This document shows, one piece after another, positions 23,201 through 36,148 of a stretch of 64,000 nucleotides of DNA (its first letter is position 1; each line of letters starts with the position of its first letter). This stretch comes from Lepidonotus clava. Taxonomy: Eukaryota; Annelida; Polychaeta; Phyllodocida; Polynoidae. The position numbers were made by a program, and so were the translations under genes. The notes beneath the pieces are model-generated. The model made no database searches. It had not been told where the DNA came from and saw only the letters and a list, made by a program, of their open reading frames with translations. Where the stretch lies: the NCBI GenBank assembly GCA_936440205.1, contig OW387133.1, forward strand, positions 641,001 to 705,000, given 5' to 3'.

Positions 23201-26200
23201 TTTTCCAATAAATTTAGTGCACTTGAAAATTCGCATATTCTCTGAGCCTAAAAACTTTAGTCTTTGAGTTAGCTATAGAATGTCATAACTGAATCCTTAT
23301 TAGACAAAGTACAGACTTGATAATCCTAGCCATAAGTCTCTAGAACATCTTATCGTACATTAAATTTAGATGTTGTAAATATACCTCAGGCATTACGTAA
23401 AATTGTACCTAACTTATTAATACCCAACATGAGTATACCTAACATATAACCTTGTATTTAAAGTACCCTGATGGTAACGATAACCCCCGATGGCCCCGTA
23501 AGGTCGGCCAGCCCTCATCGCCTGCCCGGTCCTGCCGTCCCCGCGGCGGCCGGGCCAGGCCGAGGTAGGTTCCCTGCTAATCACTGCTGGTTCTTTTGTC
23601 TTTAGTCTATTGACCCTCGCTTTGACTGTCTCCAGGAGTCGAACAACATACTTGCCAAAAGTCTCGACCCGTCGTGCATGTGGCAGCTCTTTGTCCAGAA
23701 CATGGTGCCCGTCATCACCCGCGTCGTGCGCTACTGCAAATGCTTGCCAGGTGAGTAGACTAAATTACACCTTTTGATACAGTAAGGGTTTATTACAGTC
23801 CAAACATTTTAGAAGTATTCTGAGATCTCATTTAAAATCTGTATCAGACAAAGAAGTTATTTGATTCATGAAAATGTTTTCATATACCGTAAAACCCCTA
23901 ATTTAAGCTGCAGCCTAAACAAGGGTTAGTTTTTGAAATTAGAGCCTATTAGGCCCTCGCTTGACGGATGCGGCTTTACACAAGCTTGAATACAATGACA
24001 CTCTTGAAAAGAATTATGAAAAAATGCCCAGACATAAATCCAGAAGTTGGGGTGCGGCTTAAATTAGGGGTTGTATGGTAGTACTAAAGTTTGAGTTTTT
24101 CTCAGTCTCACAAAATCTACATTATTCTATGCTGTATCTTGAGTAAATCAGTTCACTGCTTGCTCAACATCTCATAAATTTAAGACAATATAAATTAATG
24201 AAAGTCAGTTACCAGTAGAAAATCACAAAATCTGCCAAGATGGCCAGTGGTATTTTGTAATGAAAACATCATTGTAGACAGTGAGGCTGGATGTGTGACA
24301 ACTTTTTACTTTCTTTTTCTTTTTTTCTGTATAATTCTTTCAACTGGACTCTGTAGTTCTTTTCTGCGGGCTAACCCTTTGTTGTCCTGCTGCAGGTTTT
24401 AAGGTGTTGGACCAGTCGGACCAGATCAAGTTGATCAAGCAGGGGTCATTCGAGGTCGTCTTGGCCCGGTACACCTCCCTCTTCCAGGAAGACGGCATGT
24501 TTATTCCGAGTATGGAAGTGAAAATACCACGGTGAGCGACAGAAAGCACCCTCAAATCAATTGCTTTTTTTTTATTTTTCTGGAGTACATTAAATCAGGA
24601 TGAGTTCACAAAAATTATTCGGAAAAGTCTTTTTCTTGATAGACGTGATGATTCTTAAATTCCAGAGGATAGAACTTACATTCAGGAGTTTTTCCTTTTG
24701 TATCAGTAGCAACTTTATGATTTTAAGTTGGGTTTTGAATTTTTCATTAGTTGTAAACAATATGTAGCTTTTGTTAAGTTTTCTTTTGTTTTTTTCGCAT
24801 TTTGAAACATTGGAAAATGAGACCCTAGAATTATACAAAATCTTTTATTGTTACTGTTTAACTGTAATTAATGTGATAATGATTTTGAATTACAGGGAAA
24901 AAGTACAGAAAATGCCCATGGGTTCGTTCTTCGAGGAGCAGTTTGAGTTCGCGAAAATCTTCAATCTTCTAAAACTGGACGACAATGAAGTTGGTCTCTA
25001 CACTGCCATAGTTATTATGAATCCATGTAAGTAGCCCGCGGGAGAAGTCTTAGCAGTGTAATAATTATTATAAATCCATGTAAGAAGTCATGTGAAAGGT
25101 CTCTATATAACCCATGTTTTACATGTAAGAAAATCTGCGTAAATAATCTGTTTGGTCTGATAGCTACTAAGAAACTCTATAAGTACCTTTGCTTGACAGT
25201 ATTAATTCCCAAAAGAAACAGATCTTCTGCAGTATTTACATTTGAAAATCTCCCTTAAAAAGTAAATAATAAATTCAACTAATTTGAATAAATTACTGAT
25301 TTCTGCCAATCAGTTGCGTCAACTGAGGTGTCTTTGACTGATTATGTAATCCTGAATGATAAGAATCATGCTAGAGCCATATCTTTTAATAGTACAGAAA
25401 TAGTCATGAAATGAGTAAATTAATTACTTTTCCTTTTCTTGATATCATTCAAATTCTCTTTTTTTTCCCCTTTTTCTTTCATTTTGGTTTTTGTGGATGT
25501 CACTGGCATATCAGCACTGTAGCCTTGTTCTATAATCTAGTATCATCATATTCAATAAACTTTTGACCATGTTGTGTTTTATTTCTCAGGTCGATCGGCG
25601 ATAAAGAACAAGAACGCGGTGATGAAGCTGCAGGGCTTGTTCTTCCAGGCGCTCTACTACTACATGCGCAAGAAGTGGACAGGTAGGTGTTTCCCGCAGC
25701 AACCACACGCGAGGGGACTATGAGGGGTGATGTCGCGACATTGCCTTTTTTTTGCAATGGCCCGGCAGTACATGAGTCTTCAAAGTATATTAAATTTTAC
25801 CAAATAACTTTTTTCTCTGTACAGAGTATATATAAACCGGAGGTCATGCCCCGGAATCTCCATGATCTTTCTTATTTTAGTCATCAAATTATTTCATAAA
25901 TCCCTCTCTCACCATTGACTAATAGACGGAGACCTCCCCCAACCCTCACACACATTCTGGCCCTAAACCTACCTTGTTGACTAGTGCTGCTCTCGCTTAA
26001 TTCATAAACAAAACCTATCTTCAGTTTCTGACCCCATCCTAACCTTTTAATATGTCAGACATTTATGTCAGACGTTGCTTGAAACACAACAAGTTATTTT
26101 GACCTATCATTTTAGTTATTAGTCCTTGTGTGTATGTAAAACATAGAAAAAGATAATCATTTTGGTGAAGCTTTAGTAAGACCGCGTCTGAAATTGAGAA

Positions 26201-26716
26201 GCCCCACTGACCATAGGATGTACTTTGTGTATAATTCTCTTAACAGGCTATTTCAGGATGCTTTACTGTGGCTGAAATAGCCTGATATATATAAGCAGGA
26301 ATCAATTATCCATACATAAGTGCAGTAATCCTGTGTAGTAATAAATTAGATAAATTGAGACCACAAAGTCCTAATAAACTAATCGAAAACATAGATTCTT
26401 TTTGGAATGACATATTATCTTTGTATTGTAATTGTCTAACAAGGTTCTATTCTAACCATGACAGACATATTTTCTGATCTTTGATAAATGAGAAAAGATC
26501 CAAAAGATTATTCATAGTTTTGTTCCAACAGTTCAACTCACTATTGCAGATGACTATGATGCGCAGTTCAAGCGGACGTGCGCCACGTTTCCCCTGATAC
26601 AACGAATCAACGAGGAGCACGCCAAGTCCCTGAACAACATGAAGATGACGATGGACATGGTGCTGCCCTTCCCCGACCTGCACCAGGAGGTTTACCACTC
26701 CCCGGGCGCCGAATGA
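17065..26716 (+). CDS. Nuclear receptor of subfamily NR1 (E75/E78/Rev-erb/PPAR-like), ten coding exons
   Basis: Ligand- or heme-type nuclear receptor expected to act in the nucleus as a DNA-binding transcription factor. Coding exons: 17065-17222, 19615-19756, 20112-21203, 21837-22060, 22643-22753, 23606-23750, 24396-24531, 24896-25026, 25590-25682, 26550-26716 (stop TGA 26714-26716). Every junction is AG/GT and all phases agree. From the first in-frame ATG (17091) they give 2373 nt, 790 residues plus stop. The first exon is open back to its acceptor, so an upstream exon may add residues. The DNA-binding domain is at about residues 23-88, a long hinge at 92-455, and the ligand-binding domain fills the rest, ending in an AF-2-like helix (FPDLHQEVY). 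P-box EGCKG and the helix 3-5 signature ([21 protein letters not shown] region) place it in NR1. The exact group is uncertain: it could be E75/E78-like or the lophotrochozoan NR1P group. No other gene overlaps it; the SH2 locus converges on it from the right. Confidence 0.9.
17337..17445. mobile_element. MITE arm related to 2656-3172
   Basis: Ends GCTCAGTGGGTATGGGGCTT, matching the right terminal inverted repeat of the nested MITE, and holds GTTGGCTGA stretches like its interior. The left terminal repeat is not seen, so it is partial. It lies in the first receptor intron. Confidence 0.5.
18541..18938. mobile_element. Possible MITE with CCGGCCACACTG ends
   Basis: CCGGCCACACTG at 18544 is repeated in inverted form (CAGTGTGGCCGG) at about 18920-18931, and a CGTGCAG-like continuation occurs on both sides. 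Between them is about 370 bp of non-coding DNA within the first receptor intron. The ends could instead be chance palindromes. Confidence 0.35.
19615..19756 (+). CDS. Receptor exon with second zinc finger
   Basis: Starts GFFRRC directly after CEGCK and carries the second finger (Cys spaced 5-9-2), then the [14 protein letters not shown] stretch typical of NR1 receptors. Acceptor TTTTAG ends at 19614; donor GTGGGT starts at 19757. The following codons ([10 protein letters not shown]) come from the next exon and form the C-terminal extension of the DNA-binding domain. Confidence 0.93.
20112..21203 (+). CDS. Receptor hinge exon, low-complexity His/Pro/Gln/Ser-rich
   Basis: A single 1092-nt exon encoding the C-terminal extension ([12 protein letters not shown]), then about 350 residues of mostly low-complexity hinge. 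There is a patch of Ser/Asn/Thr near 20520-20580, a His/Pro-rich tract at 20670-20800 and poly-Gln at about 20920-20960, encoded by mixed CAG/CAA. Hinges in this family are usually tens to about 150 residues, so this one is long. The motif [19 protein letters not shown] at about 20240-20300 looks like a conserved amphipathic helix rather than low-complexity filler. Acceptor TTGACAG ends at 20111; donor GTAGGT starts at 21204. Confidence 0.9.
21837..26716 (+). CDS. Receptor ligand-binding-domain exons (seven exons)
   Basis: Seven short exons (21837-22060, 22643-22753, 23606-23750, 24396-24531, 24896-25026, 25590-25682, 26550-26716) encode the helical ligand-binding fold. The first carries acidic and proline-rich linker plus the start of helix 1. 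The third and fourth carry [18 protein letters not shown] and [10 protein letters not shown], the helix 3-5 signature. The fifth has [20 protein letters not shown], similar to helix 7-8 of PPAR and Rev-erb. The last ends [17 protein letters not shown] with an AF-2-like acidic helix, so a coactivator surface is likely present, unlike Rev-erb, which lacks AF-2. Which ligand, if any, cannot be read from sequence. Confidence 0.9.
22225..22315 (+). repeat. SINE family C, 5'-truncated
   Basis: ATAGATTTGATCATTGAACT and AATATAGCTGAAAAATTGCT match the body of 16030-16256, including the following GAGTAGACTGTAAACT. It sits in the intron after receptor exon 21837-22060. Confidence 0.55.
23885..24080. mobile_element. 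MITE with TACCGTAAAACCCC ends
   Basis: The left end TACCGTAAAACCCCTAATTT and the right end AAATTAGGGGTTGTATGGTA are inverted repeats; the element is 196 bp in the intron before the receptor exon 24396-24531. A 55-bp palindrome with similar TACCGTAAAACCTC ends sits at 2570-2624. Confidence 0.6.
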
Positions 26717-29700
26717 GACCAACTCACCGAACGAAGGATGCCCTCCTCAGAGTCGTGACCCCCTCGGAACTAGTAATGAGAATCGTACAGAGGTAGCCAC
26801 TGTTACTACTACTTTGCTAGTACAGGGATTTATACCGCTGTGACTAGCCACTACCGGGCTGGCTGCCGTTTGCTGCGTGTGTGATAGGCTGGGCGAGTAG
26901 GAGGAACACGCGGAGCTTGCCATTTAGACGCATTTATATAGGTAATAATGTTGTCGGCGCCTTGCGATACTTACCTGTTGTTCCCGCCAAGTGACAACAA
27001 CACCAGCCAGCTCTCTTCTTCTCGAGGTCTCGTGGTTTTTTTTTTCATATTTTGTTCTATATTATTAATTGTAATATGAATGTACACCGTTGCCATTATT
27101 AATCGATCACATGCAGGAAAGTTATAAGTGCCTGGTATATGAACCACAGGAAAATTGTCCTTGTCCTTTATCTTAAGAAAAAAGGGAAGTGGAGAAATCT
27201 TTTCACAGTTGACTGTGTGGGTTGTTGTAGCATGTATTGTATAGCATACGACCTCCAGCAGTATTGTCATTGTCGCTGGACATGTTTCATTCATTCACAA
27301 GTATCGGTGTATACATACATTTAGCCCGTTATAGGAAAAAAGTAACCACTACGTCAACACTTTCCAACAGACTGACCTATCCTGCCAATTAGATGTTAGT
27401 TCAGGATCTCGCGGGCAGACCAGTCTCACATGTGTGGCCTCGCTTGACCTCCCTGCGGCTGTACAGGAGCGGAACCCAACTGTCCAATCGGGGGCTGCCC
27501 TGCCTCCTTGCCAACGAGTGTCGGGCCGAGCGAAGAGGTGCCTAAGGATCAGACGCTCACGGCGTCCTGATGGGAGACTGGTTGTGTTCATATTAGCAGC
27601 AGCTAAAACAGCTTTGGCTGTTTGACGGTGAAACAGGGTGATCCGCTGTAGGGTTTATACTAGCCATCTGTCCCAGTATGATAACCGCCTCGTCTCTTCC
27701 CCCACAACAACTACCGGCCTGGAATTGTATCCAAAGCTTATGGTCCTCGAGCCTTCCAGCCCCTAGCCTCTGTTGTTCGACACTTGGGAGAGAGAGTCAG
27801 ACATCCCAGCTTTCCTGCCCAGCCTCCAGACTCTCAGCTAGGATGGGAGTGAGCAGGGGGCTGTTGTACAGTGCTGGGGACCCATGGCTTTGACTTCTAT
27901 CCACTGAGCTTGACCCTTGATGAACTCTTCAAAAGCCACAGGAAAATATGGCCATCATGATCAGCTCTCTAAAGATACATTTAGAGGATACATTGGGAAC
28001 TTAACATGTGGAAAATTATGTAGCCAATATAGATTAGAATTGCGCCAATCCCTGTTGGACCGACCGCGTCACGCCTGCCTGCGTGTCCACATGATCTTAA
28101 CTAGAGAAGAAAAGGGTTTTACAGGGCAAGCAGAGAGGTGACCTTGACCTACTTTAAGGGTCAGAATCCACAGGGTCAAGGTCAGTAACCAGGGAGACCC
28201 TGGAGGAAAGACCTGTGTAACCCTGCTGTGATGACCGTCCAGATTCCTCGGTAAAAATGTGAAATTCAAATGACAAAAAGTAAGAAATACTCTTGGATAT
28301 ATATTAGAGATCAGGAGAGTGCATTTATTACAATGTCCATGGGTTATACATATTATATATATGCACATACATATAATTCTGTAACAACTTAGACATACAT
28401 GGTATGTATGTGTAAGGTTTGTACAGACATGTGTATATTTGAAATTATGTTAGAATTATGTAGTATGTTACACAGCGCTCGCAGGAAGCCCCTAGACCAA
28501 TTAGATCCATGTATTCATGTACAGTTGTAATTACTCTGCGATACCGCAGCGCCTGGCTTGTTAGACGAGAGAGCCCTTATGGTACCTATGATGTGTACAC
28601 TCAAATATCTCAAACTGTTATATATTCATCTATGAACTGAGCAAGGATGGGCGATATTAGAAGAAAACAGGGTCAATGAAAGTACCTTTTTATGGTGCAC
28701 TTTTGTGTCTAGAGGCAGACTCTTGTTAACAAGTAAAAATATTACCCATGAGCAGTTAGCCACACATGGAAAATTGGACAAAAATATTCCCTATAGTTGG
28801 TATTACCTATATGCCCTCCTGAGTTATAACAAAATGTGAAATATACAGATATATGTAGTTGTATCATATGGAAATGTAGGAGGTTGGTTGAGACAATATG
28901 AGAAGCCTAACACAGCCTACCTTGTGAGAAGACTGGGGTGGATAGAGTAGAAAACTGGGGGTTTTAAAGCAAATTAACCTTGTAATGTGCCAGTACATGC
29001 CATGTCTCATGTTTCCCACTTAAATAAGGAAAACACATACTGCCTTAAAATAAGTGGCAAACTTCAAGCTCACACAAAGCTCGAATCATTTTCACATACA
29101 AGAAATCCATGGTGTTACTCCCGGTCGTAAATGAAGCTGATGTGAAGACAGCTGGTATGACTCTCCAAACAGTTCTTTGGTCTCCCCTACTTGGCAGACA
29201 GTTCTGTCACAGTTCTAGCTAAACCTTTATTTTGATGTTATGAAGAGTTGATTATTGAACCGACTCTTATTCTGCATTGAAAATTGTTCGCACTGTACTT
29301 TACCACTAAGTGTTGTTATTCGTTCTAATTCAATCCCTCGTGTGCTTCATCTTGGTCGCCAGAATTCAGTCCATAAAATTCTTCAAACCAGGAAAAAAAA
29401 GACAAATTCTACGATTGTATGCAAAGACAGTGATGTCGATGTAGTGATGGTTTTCGGTGATGGTTGTTGTAGGTTGCGGCAGTTGCTGCGACCCAAACCC
29501 CGGTGGATACAAGAAAGTTTCTTTGCTTGTCTGACTGTTGGCATTCTCTGGAAGTCTTTCCCTGAAAAACACCATTTTTATCTCTTGCTAAAAATAGGAC
29601 TTGCCTAAATACTGTTATGTGTTCTATTCCTAAAATGCACACTAAAGAATGTAAGGACACAGTATGTTCTCAGCACAGACACAAATGAGCACAATTTAAA

Positions 29701-32700
29701 TGTAAAGTGACACTGATAACAGAAAGGGTAACTTTGTAATAATCCATCCAGTAGTGCATTGTCTTTTTGTTCACTTGATTGTAAAGCATCTTGCTGAGGT
29801 ATTTTAAACAAAATATCTAGAGGAGAATCTGCAAGTATTATTTTATCCACATGAGAGAAATTGTACATAAATTAACCTGAATCCTGTGTAGTTGAAACCT
29901 TTTGGTTCACCCGTAACTGTCACATTTCATATTACACATAATCAGTCGGTTCGCTACCTCTTGTATATTCACACACGTGAAATTACCCCGATGTCTATGG
30001 TGACTGCTTATTACTGTTTTAAGTTTTGTGGAATTTTCTGCCTTTTTTCCTTTTATATTGTTGCATTATTATTTCCTAATATGGTAATATTATAGTTGTT
30101 AATGGAAGGGTAGAGTGTCCCACATACCTCGAATATTTGCAAACACAGTGTAAACCTAGCTCCCTTCAGGGAAGCAAACTATTGGTAACAAAAACATGAT
30201 TTGGCAGTTTTTAGACTGTAATCAATTCTATATTGGTATTGTGATGCAGTCAGTAATAATTGCAGGGGAACTTTTGAGTTAGGTTGAATCGAGACATGCA
30301 ATTAGGTTGTCTGAAAAGTTAAGAATTGAATTTTTAGGTTAAACTAAAGCGTCTGTCTGTCTTGGAATTTGCTGCACCAGCTTCAAACAATGTTTAGAAG
30401 AAAAGAATTGTTACCATTAAAAATGTGCTTACATGAATTTTTGAGGATTCCATTTCTATTTCGATGCTGAAAAGGGAAAAATAACTTCTATGGCTGTCGC
30501 ACTACCACTGTGAACTGTGTATCAGGGAAAGTCAAAATTCATCCTGATGATCCAAGATAAGATTCTAATAATAGGTCATGTTCTTGATCTAATGCCCTTT
30601 ACAAGTACTCCTCAGTTTCCACACTTGAGATATAAGCAAAGCAATGATAGCCTTTTGTGCTTGTATTGAGCATGTTGTTACATGGATGCTTAATATGGTT
30701 GGATTTATCGCAACTGAATTTTGGTTTTCCCTAACATTACAGAGTACACAAGAGCCTTTCTGTAGCTGTTTGGAGACTGTAAACAGGAGCCAGCAGTGTC
30801 ACATATGCTGAGCTTAATAGGGAGTTTTAGCAACCACAACGTATCTCGATATGTTAACGTATTTCAAAACTTCACATCACAGACTACCAGTAGAAAGTTC
30901 ATGAAAAGCAAACATCTATTTACTTATACCATTGGAAAATATATCTACTTCTGAGGATATGATTTTCACATCCGTCATTAGAGCAGGATAAGAGATACAT
31001 TGCGTTGACGTTATGGGATGCGTTGGGGGTTGCTAAACTACCTACTGTAAACCCCAAACCCCACATGTTCCTCAGGAGAAAAATCCACCGAAACAGTGCA
31101 CAGAAAATCCAACCGACTTGTGACATACAAATACATCAATTAGTACCAAACTCATATGATTTTGCCCATTGTTAACCAGATACTTGTCAGGTATTATACG
31201 ACATACTTCACATTAGATTGTACCATACTGAATATCCTTAATAGTTGTTTGAGAAAGCTCGGTTGATAGGTTAATGAAAAGGTTACCCAGTTTCACCTCA
31301 TGTGAACTGGAAGCCCGCATCGCTTGCTCAGCCCCTATTTGTTGACACACTGTACAGTTTTATCATTGCGTGTATATTATCCGCACATTGTTACAACCTA
31401 GTTTCTTTGTTAGTCCCAGGAGCCTGGCTGACCGCCACCACCACACCACCACCTCACGAGTTGTATCCACATTCACTGATTTTGTAGTTCTGCTTATTTC
31501 CACCAGGTGCTTATGTTTACACACAGTTAGAATACCAGTAGATTGTGACTCAGATGCATTGACCTGTTTCTCCTGCACACAGATTCTTACAGTTTTCCTC
31601 CATCCCAAAAGGCATGTAATACCCATGTGAACCTTGAATTCATGAACCAAACCCATGATGATTATTTTCCATAGATCATTAATATCATATATAGGTCCAA
31701 ATTTGCAGCAGATATATATTTATTCTGTGTTTTGGAGCAGGCTTGTTTCTGTTTAGGGTCTCAAATTCAAAGGTTTATTTTTGCATTAGAATATGTTATG
31801 TATAATTTTAACTGTTGTTTGATTTACTAGTTTTAAGGAAAGATTCTATTTGAGATTGGACATCCCAATGAATTAGGTAACATTCTTTCAGGTAACTAGT
31901 TAGAAATCATTATACAATACATTAACATGAAGAAATAGTGCTTAGCAAAAGTACTAGGTTTCCCTAGAATTGTTTTCCCTTTTCCAAAGTGTGCTTATTG
32001 ACCCAGAAGTCATCTATTTTTTGTCCTGTTCTTAGTTTCCTCAAATACAGTGATGAGTTCTGTTTGTCTACCCTATTCTGTGCCTGGGTAAAGAAATATG
32101 AATAAGACTGATATTGTATTCTTTGCTTGAAGTTTAAGGATTTTGAATTGAGAGAAGAAATTAGAAAAATTTAACAATTGTTTGGACTTTAATTTTGAAA
32201 TATTTATACCAGCAAAATTTCTTAATCTGAATGGTTATTCAATCCAATCTTTATCTTCTGGTAAAATATTATGAAAATATAAATATTTGTAATTATAAAT
32301 ATTTGCAATGTGCCCTTCTTGGTACTGACTAGACTCAACCCCCATTATCAGAGTACTCTGCAGCTATCAGTTTACACAGGCATAGGAAAAGGGGTCTTAA
32401 GGTGAACACAGTCCTACCATAAATTCTTTACTTTCACTGAGGTTATGTCGATAAGTGATTGAGAAGGCGGGTTGGGTGAGATAGGAAGATGGCAGGGATT
32501 GTAAATAGACTAGCATGCATCATTGGCAAGATGCTTGAGACTTACATGATTTGTACATAGTAAGGGGTCTGCATGTAGACAAAATAAAACATTGGGTGCA
32601 TCAACATTGACTGCAAGGGTTGTTACGCATGTATTAGCACTCTTGAATTAAGGGACATTTCGCATAGTATTAAGATAAATGTGTTATTTGGGAGGAGCAT

Positions 32701-35700
32701 ATGAAAAACACTACATCTTTGGCCAGATCAAGCAGATGACTTGTAGATTTTCTTCAAGCTATTCGATGACTATCCTCTTTCAAAAATCTATGCTTTGCTG
32801 TTACACGCTTATTCATGTTTTGTCTATAGGTTTCGGTCACTCCTCTGGTGCCCCATGTTGTTCTGATCACCTTCAGGTTTGTGGAGGGTTCAGAGTCCAT
32901 CCTCCTGTTCAGTAAAGTTGTGCTTTGACCCACAGTTGGAGAAGATGTTTGTAATGTTGGCCTATGGTAAGGACCATCCAGTTGAGTGGGCAGTGTGTCT
33001 CATCATCAGGAGTAAAGCTTACAGTGTTGCCAGCCATTCAAAAACCAAGTTTCTAAAAGTGTGTTGCATATTTCTGAAAAAGTACTTTCTGAACAAGGAT
33101 TCACTGAAAGTGTGTTATTAATTGTAAAGTTGGCTTCATGTGAAGGTTAAAATTGAATCAGCTAATATGAAGATATGTTGGAAATGAATTATAAACTAAA
33201 CTACAGGTAGTTTGCCATCCATTATTTTGCATGGAGGCTTTTGATTGGCTGGTAGCACTTACCTGCAGGGATGCCATTTTTCCCCAAAATGAATTTTCAA
33301 ATTCTTTGTATTGATATAAACATTATCTTCCAAAAGTTCCTTATTTTTATAGGCAAAACCTGTATTTCAATTTCAGATAAAAAGAAGCAATTATTTGTGA
33401 ATGTTTACTTTTTCAATACCAGAGCATTCATCTAAAGGTTAGACTTCCCTGTTGTTGGCTTCTTAAAAAATGGAAATGTGGTTTTGATTTCCCATGTTTG
33501 AAGAGTGGCATCTCTGTTGTTGGTTTGGGATTCTCCCATCATGTCTGCCCAGAGGGAAAAGGCCAGTAAGGATTGATGTTATCTGGAAGTTGAAGTTGTA
33601 CAAATTAACATTGAAGGTGCCATAATGTGAGAGGTTCTAGATGAAAGGGTTAGCGTCTCTTTTTAATTCTCCCCCCCTCTTTTTACTTGGTGTGAATTGA
33701 GTTTACGAACCGGTTCTACCTTTCTCTAGCTTGTGCCATAATTATGAAGAAAGAAACCATTGGTGTTTTGTTGTTGTTATCGTCTTGGGGGAAATGGGGA
33801 AATACTTTGAAACGAACTCACGATTGACTGAAATTGTATATTACCTGTATCAATAGATGCATGTCTCTCACACCTTTTAATCATGGGTTTGCCTGATGCA
33901 CCCTCCCATGCCAGTTGTCTTGTATTTATGGAATTAGGAAAGAATACTGCAGACTCTCATGGATTGACCTCCCAATATGAATGGCGCCATGGCCAATACA
34001 TCCAGGTTAACCTAGCGTAGCACGTTATAGTAGTATGAATTCAAATGCGTAGTATAAATCACTATACCGAGTGTAACATATATTTTTATAATTTAACACA
34101 ATGCACCAGGTAATGGCACATGACATTGTCTAGGTGTCGAAAAAAATGGCAACGAGGGGTTAGAGGGAAATGAAATTGTAGGAGGAAATAAGTGACAAAA
34201 AGCATTTTGTATCTTATTAACCTAGTGTACTGTATACCCTCATTATGTACTATAACATAATATATCTCTTTGAATAGAGTGACTATGTCTCATAAAAGAA
34301 AAATAACAAAGAACGGTCCTAGAGTATATATAGCTTGATTATGACCAGTTATCTTCTAACGGAGTTGTATATTTGTTCAGAGAGAACCATAAATTGTAAT
34401 CGCCAAGCCTGGATGGTAACCGCCATAGCATCCAGATAACATTATTATTATTGTTGTCTTGGTGGAAAGCTGGTTATGCCCTCACCTTCACAGACATTAG
34501 GGGGGCAGACTGAGTTTTATTGCCAGGGACATATAGAAGTTGTTAGTGTGTACAAACTGACGCCCTGTTGTATGCATTGTCCTCTTCGCCATGCGCAAAC
34601 GGTCCGGTCTGCGATGACCAATCAGTGCCCTTTTCACTCGGCAGTCTAGTCTCAACCAGATTTTGTCCTCTCAGTGTGGGGCTCTCCACCTTGATGAATT
34701 AGATCTAACACATTTTTTTCACTTGTCCCTTCACTAGAGCCTAAAAGGTGGCTAACCCCTATTCCCTGTTATTCTATCAGTTCAGGAAATAGGGGTAAGA
34801 ATACCATCCTAAGCACAAGGTTTGCAAGGTGTGTAACCAGGTCTTTTGCACCTTCTAGTTTAATTGACCTGCAAAAGTCTCAATGAATCCTAAAGCTCAC
34901 ATTGAGTAAGAAAATGTCTGTTTGAGTCTAGACTGTTTCAAAGTGTCAGTATCTGCACCCAGTGTTAGATGTCTACACTTGTCTGGACAGAGCTCCTGCA
35001 AATAAATGTTAAACATTATTTATGTGACTATTTAAAGGACCCTAAAACAGCCAGGCATAATAAAAAAGGAAACCACCACCTTTTGAAAGAAAACTCTTGG
35101 CCAACAGTATTGATTATTTCGAGGAAGGCGTTAAGCTGTATCGTTTTAGTTTCCTATATCCAGAAAGTGATAAAACACGACAGTCCTCTTTCTCGTCCAA
35201 GAGGAAGGAATTATCACTCAAGGTTGTGTACTTGTTGACTGTTCAACTAATTTATGTAATCTCTTTAAAGCAAGATGCTAGTTTCATATTGTAACTAATT
35301 ATTTCTCTGTAATGTGATTTCAGTGTGAAGTTTTAGCGAAAGAAATTAGACTTTGAACTGCCACTTGAATGTGAAGACACACAGGAGTCATGGTTAAACT
35401 TATGTTTGTATAAAAGAATTGGAGAGGTTCCCAATGGCAAGTGACAATAAAAGAATGGATACAATACTCAAGTCTCTGTGTTTGACTCCAAAATTACACC
35501 TTTTAGAGAAAGCTGAATGAGGAAGTGTATATAACCTACTTCATCATCTTAAGTATGCACAATTATTTAATTATCTGTTACTCAAAAGTTATTTTCACCC
35601 ATAAAACGAAGAAAATGCCTGTCTCATCGACAATTAAAGCAACCAGCCTGTTTGCTATATGTCTCACTGAACTAATTGTTTTCCTGTATAGTTGAATACA

Positions 35701-36148
35701 ACAGATCTTGAAGAAAAAAATATTTAGAACTTTGCCCCACATGAAAGTGACTCGGAACCCTAATATGACCTCTTTGGCACACAAAATATCAAAACTTCAG
35801 GGTTGGTTCCCCAAACAATATCTAAAGCACGGGTCCACAATATTGCTACATCCTCATTTTGCCAGTTCTGCAGTGGTCAAATTCACAGGATACAGCCCAT
35901 TTTGAAATCCCACTGACACCTACCAACAAGCAGAGATCAAGGATTCATTTTTACCAAACAACTCACAAAAGGTACCCTGTGATTTTTTCATTCAGTTCTG
36001 TCAGTTTTCAATATTTGAATATCTGCCACTCAAAGCCAGTCATTCTCTTCACCTTTCTTCGGGAGAGAAAGGTATGTGACACTACAGATGGCACCACACT
36101 TAGTTCTGTGAGACCTCTAGGGATAGCCATGGGGCTCTGCTTTTTACC
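26717..36148 (+). other. Long gene-free stretch downstream of the receptor; possible 3' UTR
   Basis: 9.4 kb with no exon I can support. It may be partly the receptor 3' UTR: AATAAA occurs at about 32585 and at 35446, the latter followed by ordinary genomic sequence. Short open frames (for example 29255-29608) have no family resemblance. The region is AT-rich with few recognisable repeats, in contrast to the rest of the window, which would fit a conserved transcribed UTR. Confidence 0.4.

Noticed and set aside
23486-23575. Extra receptor exon in the GC-rich patch before exon 23606
   Set aside because: A GTAGGT donor exists at the end, but candidate acceptors give lengths (62 or 53 nt) that would break the reading frame of the ligand-binding domain.
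17065-26716. Naming the receptor E75, E78 or NR1P
   Set aside because: Motifs fit several NR1 groups; without a phylogeny a symbol would be a guess.
29255-29608. 117-codon plus-strand frame
   Set aside because: No homology I recognise, AT-rich composition like its surroundings, and competing frames on the other strand; probably chance within a 3' UTR or intergenic region.
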